From Rostratula benghalensis (Eukaryota > Chordata > Aves > Charadriiformes > Rostratulidae), in assembly GCA_013399305.1 (NCBI GenBank), contig VXAI01000021.1, positions 434,001-498,000 of the forward strand: DNA of 64,000 nucleotides. The letters are read 5' to 3'. The position numbers were made by a program, and so were the translations under genes. The stretch's first letter is position 1; the number at the start of each line of letters is the position of its first letter. The notes below the pieces were generated by a model that was not told the origin of the DNA, did not search any database, and saw only the letters and a list, made by a program, of their open reading frames with translations. Positions 1 to 10,900 of the stretch are shown here, piece after piece.

Positions 1-584
1 CTTGCTCTCCTCTCTACAGTTACAGATCTCATTCAGAAAAACCTTCTAGGATTCATGCCAGGTCAGTTATTAATGATGCATATACCTTAGGATAATGACC
101 AAAACAGAACAAACAATTCTCAGAGGCTGCCACAGGTTTGATAGAAACACAATTGCAAGCAAAATTTGGCTTTTCCCCAACTGGAAATGGTGAGTAGAAT
201 AATTCACTGGAAATGTGAAGGAAAGAGTAATATCACTGTCCAGATACAATATTGATACAACACTGTATCCACAGATACTGTGACACAATATTTGCTGCAA
301 AATATCCAGAAGCCCACTGCATTTGCAGAATTTGAGCATGTACAAGCAGGAAATTTGCTCCTTTCCAAGTCTTGCTTATCTTCATATTACCTGGGGAGGA
401 GGTTCCTAGCACTACCAGAAAGAGCAAGGAATTGATTATAATTGTAAAATCACAGGGTAGAAGACAAACAGTTTTTTATAAAGCTGACTGTCAGCAGGGA
501 ATGTCAACAGCATTCAGTGGTGAAAGGGAAGCTGTATAGGTGAATTCCACTGATTTCTGACGCTGCAAAGACAAAAACAAAGCT
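1..584. other. Flank downstream of MOB2, no gene seen
   Basis: Unique-looking AT-rich sequence with only short spurious open frames. By human synteny BRSK2 would be the next gene on this side, but no BRSK2-like coding sequence is visible here. Confidence 0.5.
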
Positions 585-603
585 TATGACCGATAGATTT
601 GGT

Positions 604-609
604 TTTATT
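604..609 (-). terminator. Candidate MOB2 poly(A) signal AATAAA (distal)
   Basis: The plus strand reads tttatt, giving AATAAA on the MOB2 strand about 985 nt past the stop. The next 30-50 nt on that strand contain a TTTGTTTTTGTCTTTG stretch that suits a downstream G/U-rich element. Of the signals seen, this has the best downstream context. Confidence 0.5.
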
Positions 610-788
610 ATTATAGAACAGATGAACTAAAATAAGCCAACAATATAATTTTATGCCAACAGCCATCTTTCTAGCACAGGCGGTGACTGACTCATTGTAC
701 CCTTCTCCCCCTCCCCGGGCCTGTTCCATTGGAAGCAAATGGTGGTGGCTCTTGCACATGGGGTTTGGACTCCAGTGATCTTACTCTT

Positions 789-794
789 TTTATT
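789..794 (-). terminator. Alternative MOB2 poly(A) signal AATAAA (proximal)
   Basis: AATAAA on the minus strand about 800 nt past the stop codon. The following sequence is less G/U-rich than at the distal site, so it is probably a secondary site or unused. Confidence 0.3.
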
Positions 795-1073
795 TGTAGA
801 GGTGTGCCTGGGAAAAGAGGAGGCGGGGGAGCAGAGAAATGAGTATACATGTTGTAGGAGCAGTAAGCAGAAAGGCTTGTGGATCCTCTTGCACATTCAC
901 GTGTTGTGACCAGGTAGATGGGACAACTGGAGAATCATGCCCACTCTCAGCACATAGCAAGCCCCTAGTAGCTACTCTAGTCAAGCCAGGAGTTTCCTCC
1001 TGTTCCAAGCTAACAAAGGGCAAGATGCGCTCAACTGGGGAGTTTTTGGCAAGGTAGGGGGCAGTCTATGTAA

Positions 1074-1132
1074 AACCAAACCAAAAAAACACCCCCACCC
1101 CTGAAAAAATCACCCCAAACAAACCTGCATTT
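1074..1132. repeat. A/C-rich low-complexity tract
   Basis: Alternating runs of A and C (ccaaaaaaacaccccc type). It is also in the inferred 3' UTR and G/U-rich on the transcript strand. Confidence 0.7.
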
Positions 1133-1240
1133 TAAGCCACTTCAAAGTAAAATTCACTTCTTATAATATAATAGATATTTTTTAAATGGCAGGACCATCA
1201 TCCTAGAAAGACAAAGGGCTTGCACTCAAGACCAAAGAAG

Positions 1241-1302
1241 AAAAACAAAAAACAAAAAAAACCCCAAACAAACAAACAAAAAAACCAACCAAAAAAACCC
1301 AA
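1241..1302. repeat. A/C-rich low-complexity tract, (CAAA)n-like
   Basis: Repeated caaa and aaaacc units. It lies inside the inferred 3' UTR and reads as a G/U-rich stretch in the MOB2 transcript. Confidence 0.8.
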
Positions 1303-1594
1303 GAGTGGCCCCACTCTTAAGTAGGCTCTTGTCTAAAAACAGCACTCATCATCCATCTGAATAGGTAAAAGGAGGAGTGGACAGTAAATAAAAATAAAAT
1401 TGGTGCAACTTCTCGCCAGGTGGCGCATTAAACCAAAGCTCCATACAGTCCCATACGACTACACGTCCTGTGGTGGCAGCATAATTTCTTTCAGCTTTCA
1501 TTGCTGTATATGTCTGTATGTATATCTGAATGTATACATACACACAGAATAGATAATATTGTTTTTAATGTTAGTTTTGATCTTGTAGGAGGGC

Positions 1595-1908
1595 TCATCT
1601 CTCTTTCACATGGTTCTGTGCTCCTGCGCTGTTGCTGCTCCCGTTGCCGCTCCCGTTACTGCTGCTCCCGCTGCTGCTGCTGCAGAGGACCTCTGTGAGG
1701 TCATCCATGATGGTGGTCTCTTTAGGGTCCACGAGGTTGAACTCCCTGATGAATAGGATAAAGTGTGTGTAGAGTGTGTTTAAATGTCCGTGCAGCTCCA
1801 ATGCCAAAGTCTCCTTAAAGTGTGAGGAGTAGATATGGGCCAGCACATGGAACAGGTACTTGCAGATCTTCTTCACTAGGGACTCAAAGGAGTTTGGGAA
1901 TTCCTTGC
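1595..1908 (-). CDS. MOB2: MOB2 coding exon 5 (terminal coding exon)
   Basis: This exon of 314 nt encodes residues 138-241, with stop TGA at 1597-1595. The acceptor is TTTTTCTTTCAG (AG at 1910-1909). It encodes [26 protein letters not shown] with the second zinc pair H162 and H167, then the LNT/HFILF helices, the MDDLTEVLC segment, a low-complexity Ser/Gly/Asn run (residues 214-231) and the conserved tail AQNHVKER. The tract comes from imperfect GCT/GCC-type triplets on the plus strand at 1628-1681, and its length is expected to vary between species. S165 sits between the two zinc histidines at a site where, as I recall, mammalian MOB2 has Trp. Confidence 0.97.
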
Positions 1909-4900
1909 CTGAAAGAAAAACAGGGAAATGCCATAATAGCTCCAACCACTCACTTTCAGCCCCACAGCAGCGTTTGTTTGGGCTGAGCAACTAGCCCACC
2001 TTATACAGCAGACAACCTGTGGGCCCAGTATCATCCTCTCATCTTGTTCTTTTTATAGGAATTCAGGAGAAGAATCAAATGAAAATGCTTAAAACCTCCT
2101 TAGAAGTTAAGTTCTAAATGCTAAGGATTCAAAAATCAGAAAGCAAGTACAATCATTCTTTAAAACCACAACATTTTTTTTTACTGGCTGTAAAAATAAT
2201 GAGAGGTTCTTCTGGGACCTCAGCTACTTTGTCCAGGAGTAGCAGATTTTCCCCTCGGAAGTACATTAATGCTTGGGAGACCAATTCACAGTTCTAAAAT
2301 GGAAGCTAAAATAGATACACAGGTCATGGTAGCATGCAGCAGAATGACTAACTGTATGTAATGACTTTCCTCATTTTATTGTTGAAATTTGATCAAATGG
2401 GAAAGGAAATACTGGCTGCCTTCTATCAGGTGCAGTTGCTGGAGCAGTGCTGTGCCTGCATAGTAAAAGACAACTGCTTTGGTAAGACTGAAAGTGAAAC
2501 TGAGGCAAGCCAAAAAGCAACACCTGCCCTCCTGTGCATGATGCACAGCATGAAATGACATGGTTTAGTGACAGATTGTAGTTTTTTTCAGAGTTAGTTG
2601 ATGGTTGGACTAGATGATTCTCAAAGGTCCCTTCTAACCTAGACAATTCTATGATTCTAAGTATGTTACTGGTCTAAAGTGCCCCTTGGCCACATGGACA
2701 GATCACTTGCATGAAAGGCCCTCACTGCTCTCGAACAATGACATTTTACATTAAAAAAAAGTCAACTGCACCTGGCTTATGAGATACTTCCTCTTTCCAG
2801 ATCAAGATGCCTGTAAGCAAAGGCTACTGGCTTAACGTTTGCTGTACTGCAATGTCCTAGTTCCCCAGTTATCTGTTGAAAGGGCTCAAGACCCCAGTTG
2901 CTTTACTTAACCCCACCTACCACAACTTCAGGTCTTTATTTTCTTCCTCTTAACCAAAGGCATTGTGTGTAGGAATCTTGTTAGGATACAGATAGGAGTT
3001 AAAATTACTTTCCTATTGCTTTTCAATTCTTAAAAATCACATTCTTGTTAAGTCTTTGGAAGAGGGAGGCTGCAAACAATGTGTGAAAGGAAGACAAGCC
3101 ACATTCCCAGCAATCCAATTTAGTTCCCCCTTAATGCATCAGGGCTCTAAAGGAAATGATAAGACAATAACAAAGTTTTACTAGCAACAGGCTGCATTGA
3201 ACACATACATGCTGACAGTTTTCAAATTGTTATCCTCTCTGAATACAGGCTAAAAGATCTCAAAATGCTTGAAGAAAAGCAGGTACTTATGGTACCAAGG
3301 GGACAGGACTGTGACCCTTTCTCCCCAGTTCATATGCCAAGAATGAAAGTCTTTCTTACTGCAAGAATGATCCAAACTTAAAACCTCACCCCTACCTTTG
3401 CCCCCCAAAAAAGTAGGACGTACCGTATTTTGTTGGAAAGACGTCCTCATCTGTCACTAGTTTCTGCACTGAACTCATGACAAAGTCAACATACTGAGGA
3501 GCAGTGCACTTGATCTTCTTTCCCCGCTCATCATACCAGTAGTACTGTCTGTGGAGAAAATTGACAGTGTCATCACATTATACCTTGGTTCCTCAGCTCC
3601 CCTCCTCTAAGAGGTTAGTGTCTAAATAATATAAAACAACAGCTGCAACATTACCAAAATACATCATAGCTGCTACAGGAAAGATTCACTTAAGGGTGTC
3701 TTTCTACATCAAAAACATTGGATTTCTGTCAGCTAATTTTGATTCTCCCTAACAATGTAGTAGTAGTACCATGCACTGAAAGCCTGCTGCCAGCCCTCCA
3801 TGGAGAGGAGCTCTACTGAGGCAGTGAGAACTCCCTACCGATGACAGACTGAGGGTCTGCTTATGTTCTGTAGAGGAAAGCATTACATAACTCTTTTTAA
3901 AGGGCAACAGCATTGCGCGGTGATAGCTTGGTCATCTTCTGATGCTTAACATCAAACCCCATGAAATTAGTACTGTATTGTGTAATGTCACTAAACGGAC
4001 AGAAGGTGGCTCCAAAACACCACCTTTTTCAAGCTGATGCTTTGAAGTCCTGTCAGCATTTCAACTGCTTCAAATCCTGGTCCAAAATCCAGCCTGGGGA
4101 GAGTTTTCAGGACCCTTCTGTGCATCCCTACCAGTGTGCCTTAGAACTCTGCTCCTTCGGTTACAGGCTCCCCCAAACATCTAAATTTACATTTGAGTCA
4201 AGACCAGTGAATCTGTTGGATCTTAAGGAACATGAGACATTAGTGTATTGCCTGGCTCTTGAAAAGCAACCCTATTTCAGTCAGTTAGCCGTAATCACCT
4301 TGATGAGCTGCAGCCATCCCTCACCTGACAGGAATCTGAAGGCTACAAAAGCACTGCAGGTTTGTTCCTTTCTTCTTCCTTTTTTTTTTTTTTTTTTTCC
4401 TTCCTTTTAAGTCATGGCTAATTAAAGCAGTTCTGTTACCAGGAGCCATCACATTAGTCAAACACAGTGAGAAATGTCTTACAAATAAGGGACTGCCTAT
4501 GTCCCATTAGAGACATCTTGAGTTCCAGTTCCTGCACTCTTCCTGTCTGAGCTGCAAACACTGCCCTGTATCGTTGTGGGACTGATAAGAAAGCCGTTGT
4601 ACTCGTCTTCCCAGAACACAGCATAGGTGACATTTGCTGCCTGCCTTTAGAAGCAAGGTTGGAAGTGGTCTGAGCATTAGAACTTGGCTAGAAAGACACC
4701 TCATCCAACACATGAGCCCATAAAGCTGGGATACCATTTTTTAGCTGCCTGTTCATCTTCCAACTCTGCTGCTATTGGCTTATGATCAGTTGTCTGACAT
4801 TGCTCACACATTTAAATCACTGAACAAGCCTCACTGTAGCCCTAGACAAAATAACACTTCAGGGTGATATTTAGCCATCTTTGGATGCCCTACAGGAAGG

Positions 4901-7900
4901 CTGGGGAGGGTCTGTTTACAAAGGCCTGTAGTGACAGGACGAAGGGTAACGGCTTCAAGCTGGAGAAGGGCTGATTTAGACTAGATATTAGGAATAGTTA
5001 TGACAAGGTTCAACCACGACAAGAGTTGTTGAACACTGGAACAGGTTGCCCAGGGACGTGGTTGAGGCCCCTTCCCTGGAGATATTCAAGGTGAGGCTCA
5101 ACGAGGCCCTGGGCAACCTGGTTTAGTTGGGGGTGGCCCTGCTGACTGAGGGCAGGTTGGACTAGATGACCCTAGAGGTCCCTTCCGGCCTGGACCATTT
5201 TATGATTCTATGAAAAGCTGTGGATGCCTCATCCCTGGAGGTGTTTGAGGCCAGGTTGGACAGGGCTTTGAGCAACCTGGTCTAGAGGGAAGTGCCCCTG
5301 CCCATAGTAGGGGGGCTTGGAACTACAAGATGTTTAAGGCCCCTTCCAACTCTAATCATCCTATGACACTGTTTGTGGCCCGAGCCATATGAAAACAAGA
5401 GGAAGCTGCAGAAATGAGTGGTTCCAATTTTAAGATAGAAAGGGCAGCTGTTCTAGTTCTGCAGACATTTAAGATTTAGACTTTTTCTTTCAGCTCAATT
5501 TCAGCATGTGGTCCTTGGTCACCCTGTTCTTTACTAGGAGAGCAGGACTGACTGCAAAAGGGCATAAAAGGTCAGCAAGTGGATGAAAACAGTAGGAGTT
5601 GAAAGCTCTTTGTAAGACTCTGTCAGGCATCAAAAGTAGAATTTGGGTCCTTAGAGGTAGACTGTGCTCTTCATCACTGCTTACTTCCATTATACAATCC
5701 ACATATAAGGAATTACACAATGTAGAACACAAACACAAGCCATGTCATTCGTCTAGTCCTCCAGTAAACGGGAGCAAGACAGTTCTAGGCAACGCAGGCT
5801 TATTTTGGCTCTTAACACAATGCTTGTTGCCAAGAGCAGAAGCAGAATGGACTGTGTGTACCTCAGCAATTTTCTCATGCTGCAGAAATCCTCAACTCTT
5901 AAGACAGAAAGCATAGTTTCAAGTTGCCCTTAGGTGCAAAAATGAATCTGAATAATTGGATTTTAGTTCAAAGAAGCAGTTTGGCAACTCTACAAGTTCA
6001 CTTACATGAAAATATAAGTTAATAAATCTGCTGTAACATCCTACTGCGTACCCTTTTTGCCTTTCCTTGAAAATTAGGCTAATTATGCAAAATTAGGAAT
6101 TTAAGAGAAGAATCATTATGAGTAAGGGGATAACTACAAGGATTGTCCTCTTGATTAGAATCATGTGTCTTCCTCATGTTTCAAGTGCTGCGAACAGAGT
6201 CTTCACAGGTTTTGGAGGAAGACAGCATCTCCTGACATGCCATGAACGTTTCACTCCTGGTACACAGCTCCCGCCCATGCTGCAGTTCTCTCCATTAACA
6301 AGATAGGAAGCAGGATGGGGCCATTGAAGGGCTTGGTTGGGCACAGAAACCCAACTGCATTCCACCGCTGGCACTGTGACAGTACAGTCCCCTATTAGGC
6401 AACGGATGGGAAGCAGAAAGGACAAGATGACAACGCTTAAAGGCACTTTTCAAAGAGTGCTCAGGTGATACAGATTTTGTTTCTTTTCTTTCCTATGTAA
6501 AATTCTGGCAGATTTGAACTTCTCCAGCAGGAAGAGCCTGAGGAATTTGTAGCCCCACTCTAAATCCCAGGGAGAAATGACTATAGGCTTAACACTATGA
6601 TGATGCAAATAATAAAGTGTAACACACACTGGCCCATCCCTGGAAGTGTTAATGGCTAGGTTGGATGGGGCTTAGAGCAACTTAGTCTAGTGGAAGGTGT
6701 CCCTGCCCATGTCAGGGGGAGTGGAACTAGGTGGTATTTAAGGTCCCATGCAATCCAAACTATTTTATGATTCTACCATTCTATCAAGTCACAAAGTCAC
6801 ATCAGTGAAAGTGCAGCATCTTAAAACATGTACATATTTTATTCCTTTTCCTCTAAAACATTTTGGGTTTCTGTTGATGACATAGATAAGCCATGGCAGA
6901 GCAGAAGTTACATAGCTATATAAGAAAAGCTTGTGGATGGAGGGAAAAGCAAATGCTGTGGAGGTGTGTGGTCTGAAAAGGAAGGAGAGAGTCCTGCTAG
7001 AAATACTAAAAGATGGGTTACGAAGAAAGCGGGAGAGCAAATTGCATCAAATGCAAGGGCAGTAACGTGGTGCTTGTCAGCAACTCAGAATAGCTTTAAT
7101 GGTTTGATGGGGGCAAAGACATGTTTAGATGCAGGGCAGGGGGAAGAAAAAGGAGCCACCATAGCTACCATGTAGAAGCATACAGCTCAGGGAAGTTTAA
7201 GAAAATGCAAAATATGCAAGTTTAAGTTAGGATTTTCTAAAAGGAAACACCCTCCATGTGCAAAGACACTAAGGGCAAGGTAGACATGAGAAAAGAGATT
7301 GTAACATTATAAAAAACAAGTGATAAGTAATTACCAATTCCTGGTTCATAATGGCATGAATATTTTCATTTAGACTTCGGTGGACCAAAATGAGACCTTT
7401 CACTCTTATCTGTCAGCTGCCTAGAAGTCTGCATCCATCCAACTCAGAAGTTTTGTAATCTCAGCCTTGGAAGCAGCACTTCTGCATGCTCTTAGTTACT
7501 CCACTCACTTCAGCACTTTTAACAACTTATGCCCAAATGTCAGATAGAAAACCAGTTTACAGCTTATGGTGCTTTAAAGCTAGTTTGTGTAATAATAAGC
7601 TATAAAGCATACTAAATCCTCTGTTAAAAATATAGTATCTGCTTTACAGCAAGTGATAAAAATATTAATGAGCAAAATTAAGTAATTCTCCCACAGTTAC
7701 AGTCACGCCACCCTCACTGAATGTTGAAGATAACTGGCCATTCTGGTTTCTCTTGGGATTATCCACCTTGCCAGCAAATGCTTCCATCTGTTCTACAAGG
7801 AGACAAAGTTTTGGTCAGATGTCTCAGTAACCCTCCACACAATTTCTTTTCCTCATTGTGTGTAGATGGCAGCGCTATCTCCTATCTGTGACAGAGGGCT

Positions 7901-10900
7901 GGAAGCTGCATCTGTCTGCAGCTTGTCAGTGGGCTGGAGCTTCTCTGAGATGCTGCAGCTTTACCTCGAATATTTAACTGCAACTGGTGTTTATTTTGCC
8001 AGCAAATCCTCTGAATTTAGGACCGAGTATTTGCAGCGCATTTGAATGCCAAGTAACTTAACAAGCAACTTGTTCTCTATAGTTACTTCAACTTCTCAAG
8101 AAACCACACAAAGCCTTCCTCAGGCATGACCGGAGTGGTGAGATAAGAAACACCTTAGAGAACTGGGCAGGGAAAACATAGGAGAAACAGCATGCAGACC
8201 TTCATACTGAGCCAGTTCAGAAATCAGCACTGAAAAAAATGGCAAAGTGCACCCTGTACTGTAATTCTGTAGCAATCTGATATAGGTAGATGCTGTTTCA
8301 TTCCAAAGTCTCTGAACAAACAGATCACAGCCACAGAAAGTCAAATCTGAAGTACCCACCAGGTTAATCAGCAACTGACTCTAATGTTTAGATGATACCC
8401 CTTGTACACTGGAGACAGGTCAGAGGCACAATAAATTATACAAACTTGTGTTTCTCTGACACAATAAGCAGGTCCTTACCTTATTGTGTTAGGATAAGAT
8501 ATTTTTTTTAAAAGGGGAAGGGAGAAGGGAGCAAGTGACATATGGCTTTGTCGTAGTCATAATCGGGTCTGAGCAAATGAGCACCTTTGAGGCAGTTCTC
8601 CAAGTTCTCCATGTTCCATGGAGGCATATCTCTTCCAAAAGGGAAGAGGGAGGAAAGGCAGAAAAAGGCAGAAGATAAATATAGGCTTATCCAAAATTGT
8701 CATTACAGATATTTGGAGAACATAATTATGAACAGGGCCTTCAAGGCTGAACTGTAGTGAGGTGTGTAGCTCAGTGATCTCACCTCCGTGGTTCTCTTAC
8801 AGACCTGCACACTTGACAGAAGAATGAAACATGCAGATGGACAGTTTGCAAACATGAATCCGTCATCTGCCCCCAAGTACAGGAAGATACTTAACTTGTT
8901 ATGATTTAGCTAAGCATAAACCGTTTCAAGTGCTTCACCCAAGTGTAGACCTGCTTCCTGTTATTCCCAAAGAGTGTAATTTTTTCAGTTTTCCAAGACA
9001 AAGGACAGGAACATTCTGCTATTGGTCCTCACCACTAAAAATATAGACTACAGCTGGAGCCGCCTACAGGCACTTCCTTTCTTTATTCTGCAGCATAAAT
9101 TGCTTACAGAGAATTCTTGTTTAAGACTCACTGGAGCAGAATGAAGCAACACTTACGTAGGTTCCCTACCACCACCTCCTTTCAGCCACTATTTTCCATC
9201 AGCCAAGTGGATAAAGAGTTAAAAATTTGGTCCTTTGGACAGCCAGTGCTACATCAGGAATTAAGACATGAGAAAGATGGGGAGCAAGAGTCAACAAAAT
9301 ACTCATCTTCCTGATGCACCACTTCTCATTTAGAGACATGCTGTCTCCTTTAGATAAAATCTGGGACCAGCAGAGATTTATTACTTTCTGTTCCAGCCTG
9401 CTTTCAAAGTTCTTAGCATGGCCTTTAATTCTCTACTGACAGTTATCTTTCCAACTTCTACATGCAAAAATATCCTCTAAACACTTTGCATTCTTCAGAG
9501 CACTCTCAAAGCAAGCCTCTGATAGTAATTTCAAGTGTACAAAAGAGCCTAGTGCATTAAAGCAAGGATTCCTTTGTAAGCACTCTGTAATAATTGTCAG
9601 AGATACAATAAATTGTTCTGGAGCTGTTGCATACATTCCTTGAGATGTTTGTTTGATGTACTATAACACTAACTGCTCAGTCTTCTGTTTTAAAATCCAT
9701 CTCAACTAAATTAATCCCAGGAAATGCAAGAGAAGGGAAGAAAAGGACTATCAACACATGTGTTGGAGAAAAAAACCCACCACACAACAGGCTTATTCAT
9801 ACTCGACTGGATCTCATATTCCATCGTGTTGGACTGTGCTAATCAAGAGCAGGAGTTTATGGTAACTTTTTCTTATATTCACCATGTACAGTAAAACTAC
9901 AAAGCTTTCTTTCATAAGTGACAGCTAGTCAATGTTAAAAAAGTCTACTAAGTCCTACAGGGGGAAAGTGCCAAACCAAAACGTTTTCCTTACTCTTTGC
10001 AAAGCTGCCACTTGTGTCCTGTGTGCCCAGGGGCTCGGGCAGAAAGCCAGTGGCTCACATCAGGCTAGAGGTTATCCATCAGCAGCCTGGTGCTCTGTCA
10101 GCATTCCAGCTATCAAAAACACCCTCTGAGGTTTTCGCAATTCGTTTATCCTCCCTGGCCTTCTATGGAATCCCAGCACTGCTACCAGTAAGGACAGCTT
10201 TGCCTCGCTCTTCTTCCCCTCTCCCCCCAAGCTACGCACGTGGCAATTTGCCTCTCGGATGTGACCTTATAAAACCAGCTCAGAACAGTCAAAGATTCTC
10301 ATCCTTCTAATCCTGCACAAAACCAGATTTCCACTGTCCTTCACTGCTGAGGGGAGAGAAGACAGTGTTTAGCTGCCACATTCTCACTACATAGAAATCT
10401 GCTGTGAAACACTCGCCCAGTTCCATCCAAATCCAATATCCTCCCCCAAACGACTCTGAAAACTTCATGGAAACCCTGTAATTGTAAATATCGACTTACG
10501 TATTGCACACTGCCATGGTCTGACATGATTCTCCTGTACAGAATTCTGAGATTGTACTATACTGTAAGTTGATGTGATGAAAGAAAGTTGTTGCTGAAAA
10601 ATAAACACAAAGCAAAGACATTCAGAAGTAAAATACTTTCAAACACTGGTTATCCTCCAGACAATTATTTAAAAAGAGCAAGTGAAGTGACCTCAGAGTC
10701 TTAAGCTTGCATATAAATTTAAACATGATTTAGGTAAATTAGTCTAATTATGAACTGCAAAACAAAGATGTACATAGAATGAAAGCTCTTGTTTTGATTT
10801 AAGATGAAAGCACATTGATGCATCAGCTCTTATTACTCACTAAGCAGCAAGACTGGAAAGTGTCTCCGTCATCAGCCTCACCTTTACAGTAGAATACTCT

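Larger units (their letters stand above)
585..1594 (-). other. MOB2: MOB2 3' UTR (inferred extent)
   Basis: This interval of about 1.0 kb follows the MOB2 stop codon on the minus strand and holds no supported coding sequence. Its end is inferred from an AATAAA on the minus strand at 609-604, followed by a T/G-rich downstream stretch around 570-590. A second AATAAA lies at 794-789. Two A/C-rich low-complexity tracts on the plus strand (1074-1132 and 1241-1302) would be G/U-rich in the mRNA. Without transcript data the true 3' end is uncertain. Confidence 0.5.
3549..10499 (-). other. MOB2: MOB2 intron 3
   Basis: About 7 kb with GT-AG ends. It contains a tandem CR1 pair (4889-5368), another CR1 end (6630-6784) and a 19-base T run (4380-4398). 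Open frames such as the 149-codon one at 3961-4410 show no recognisable domain and are taken as chance. Confidence 0.9.

Noticed and set aside
3961..4410. 149-codon plus-strand open frame in MOB2 intron 3
   Set aside because: Opposite strand to the gene, no recognisable motif, and its end is simply translated poly-T (a phenylalanine run).
8755..8800. tRNA-like A-box (gtgtagctcagtgatct)
   Set aside because: No B box at the right spacing and no cloverleaf; not a tRNA or a clear tRNA-derived SINE.
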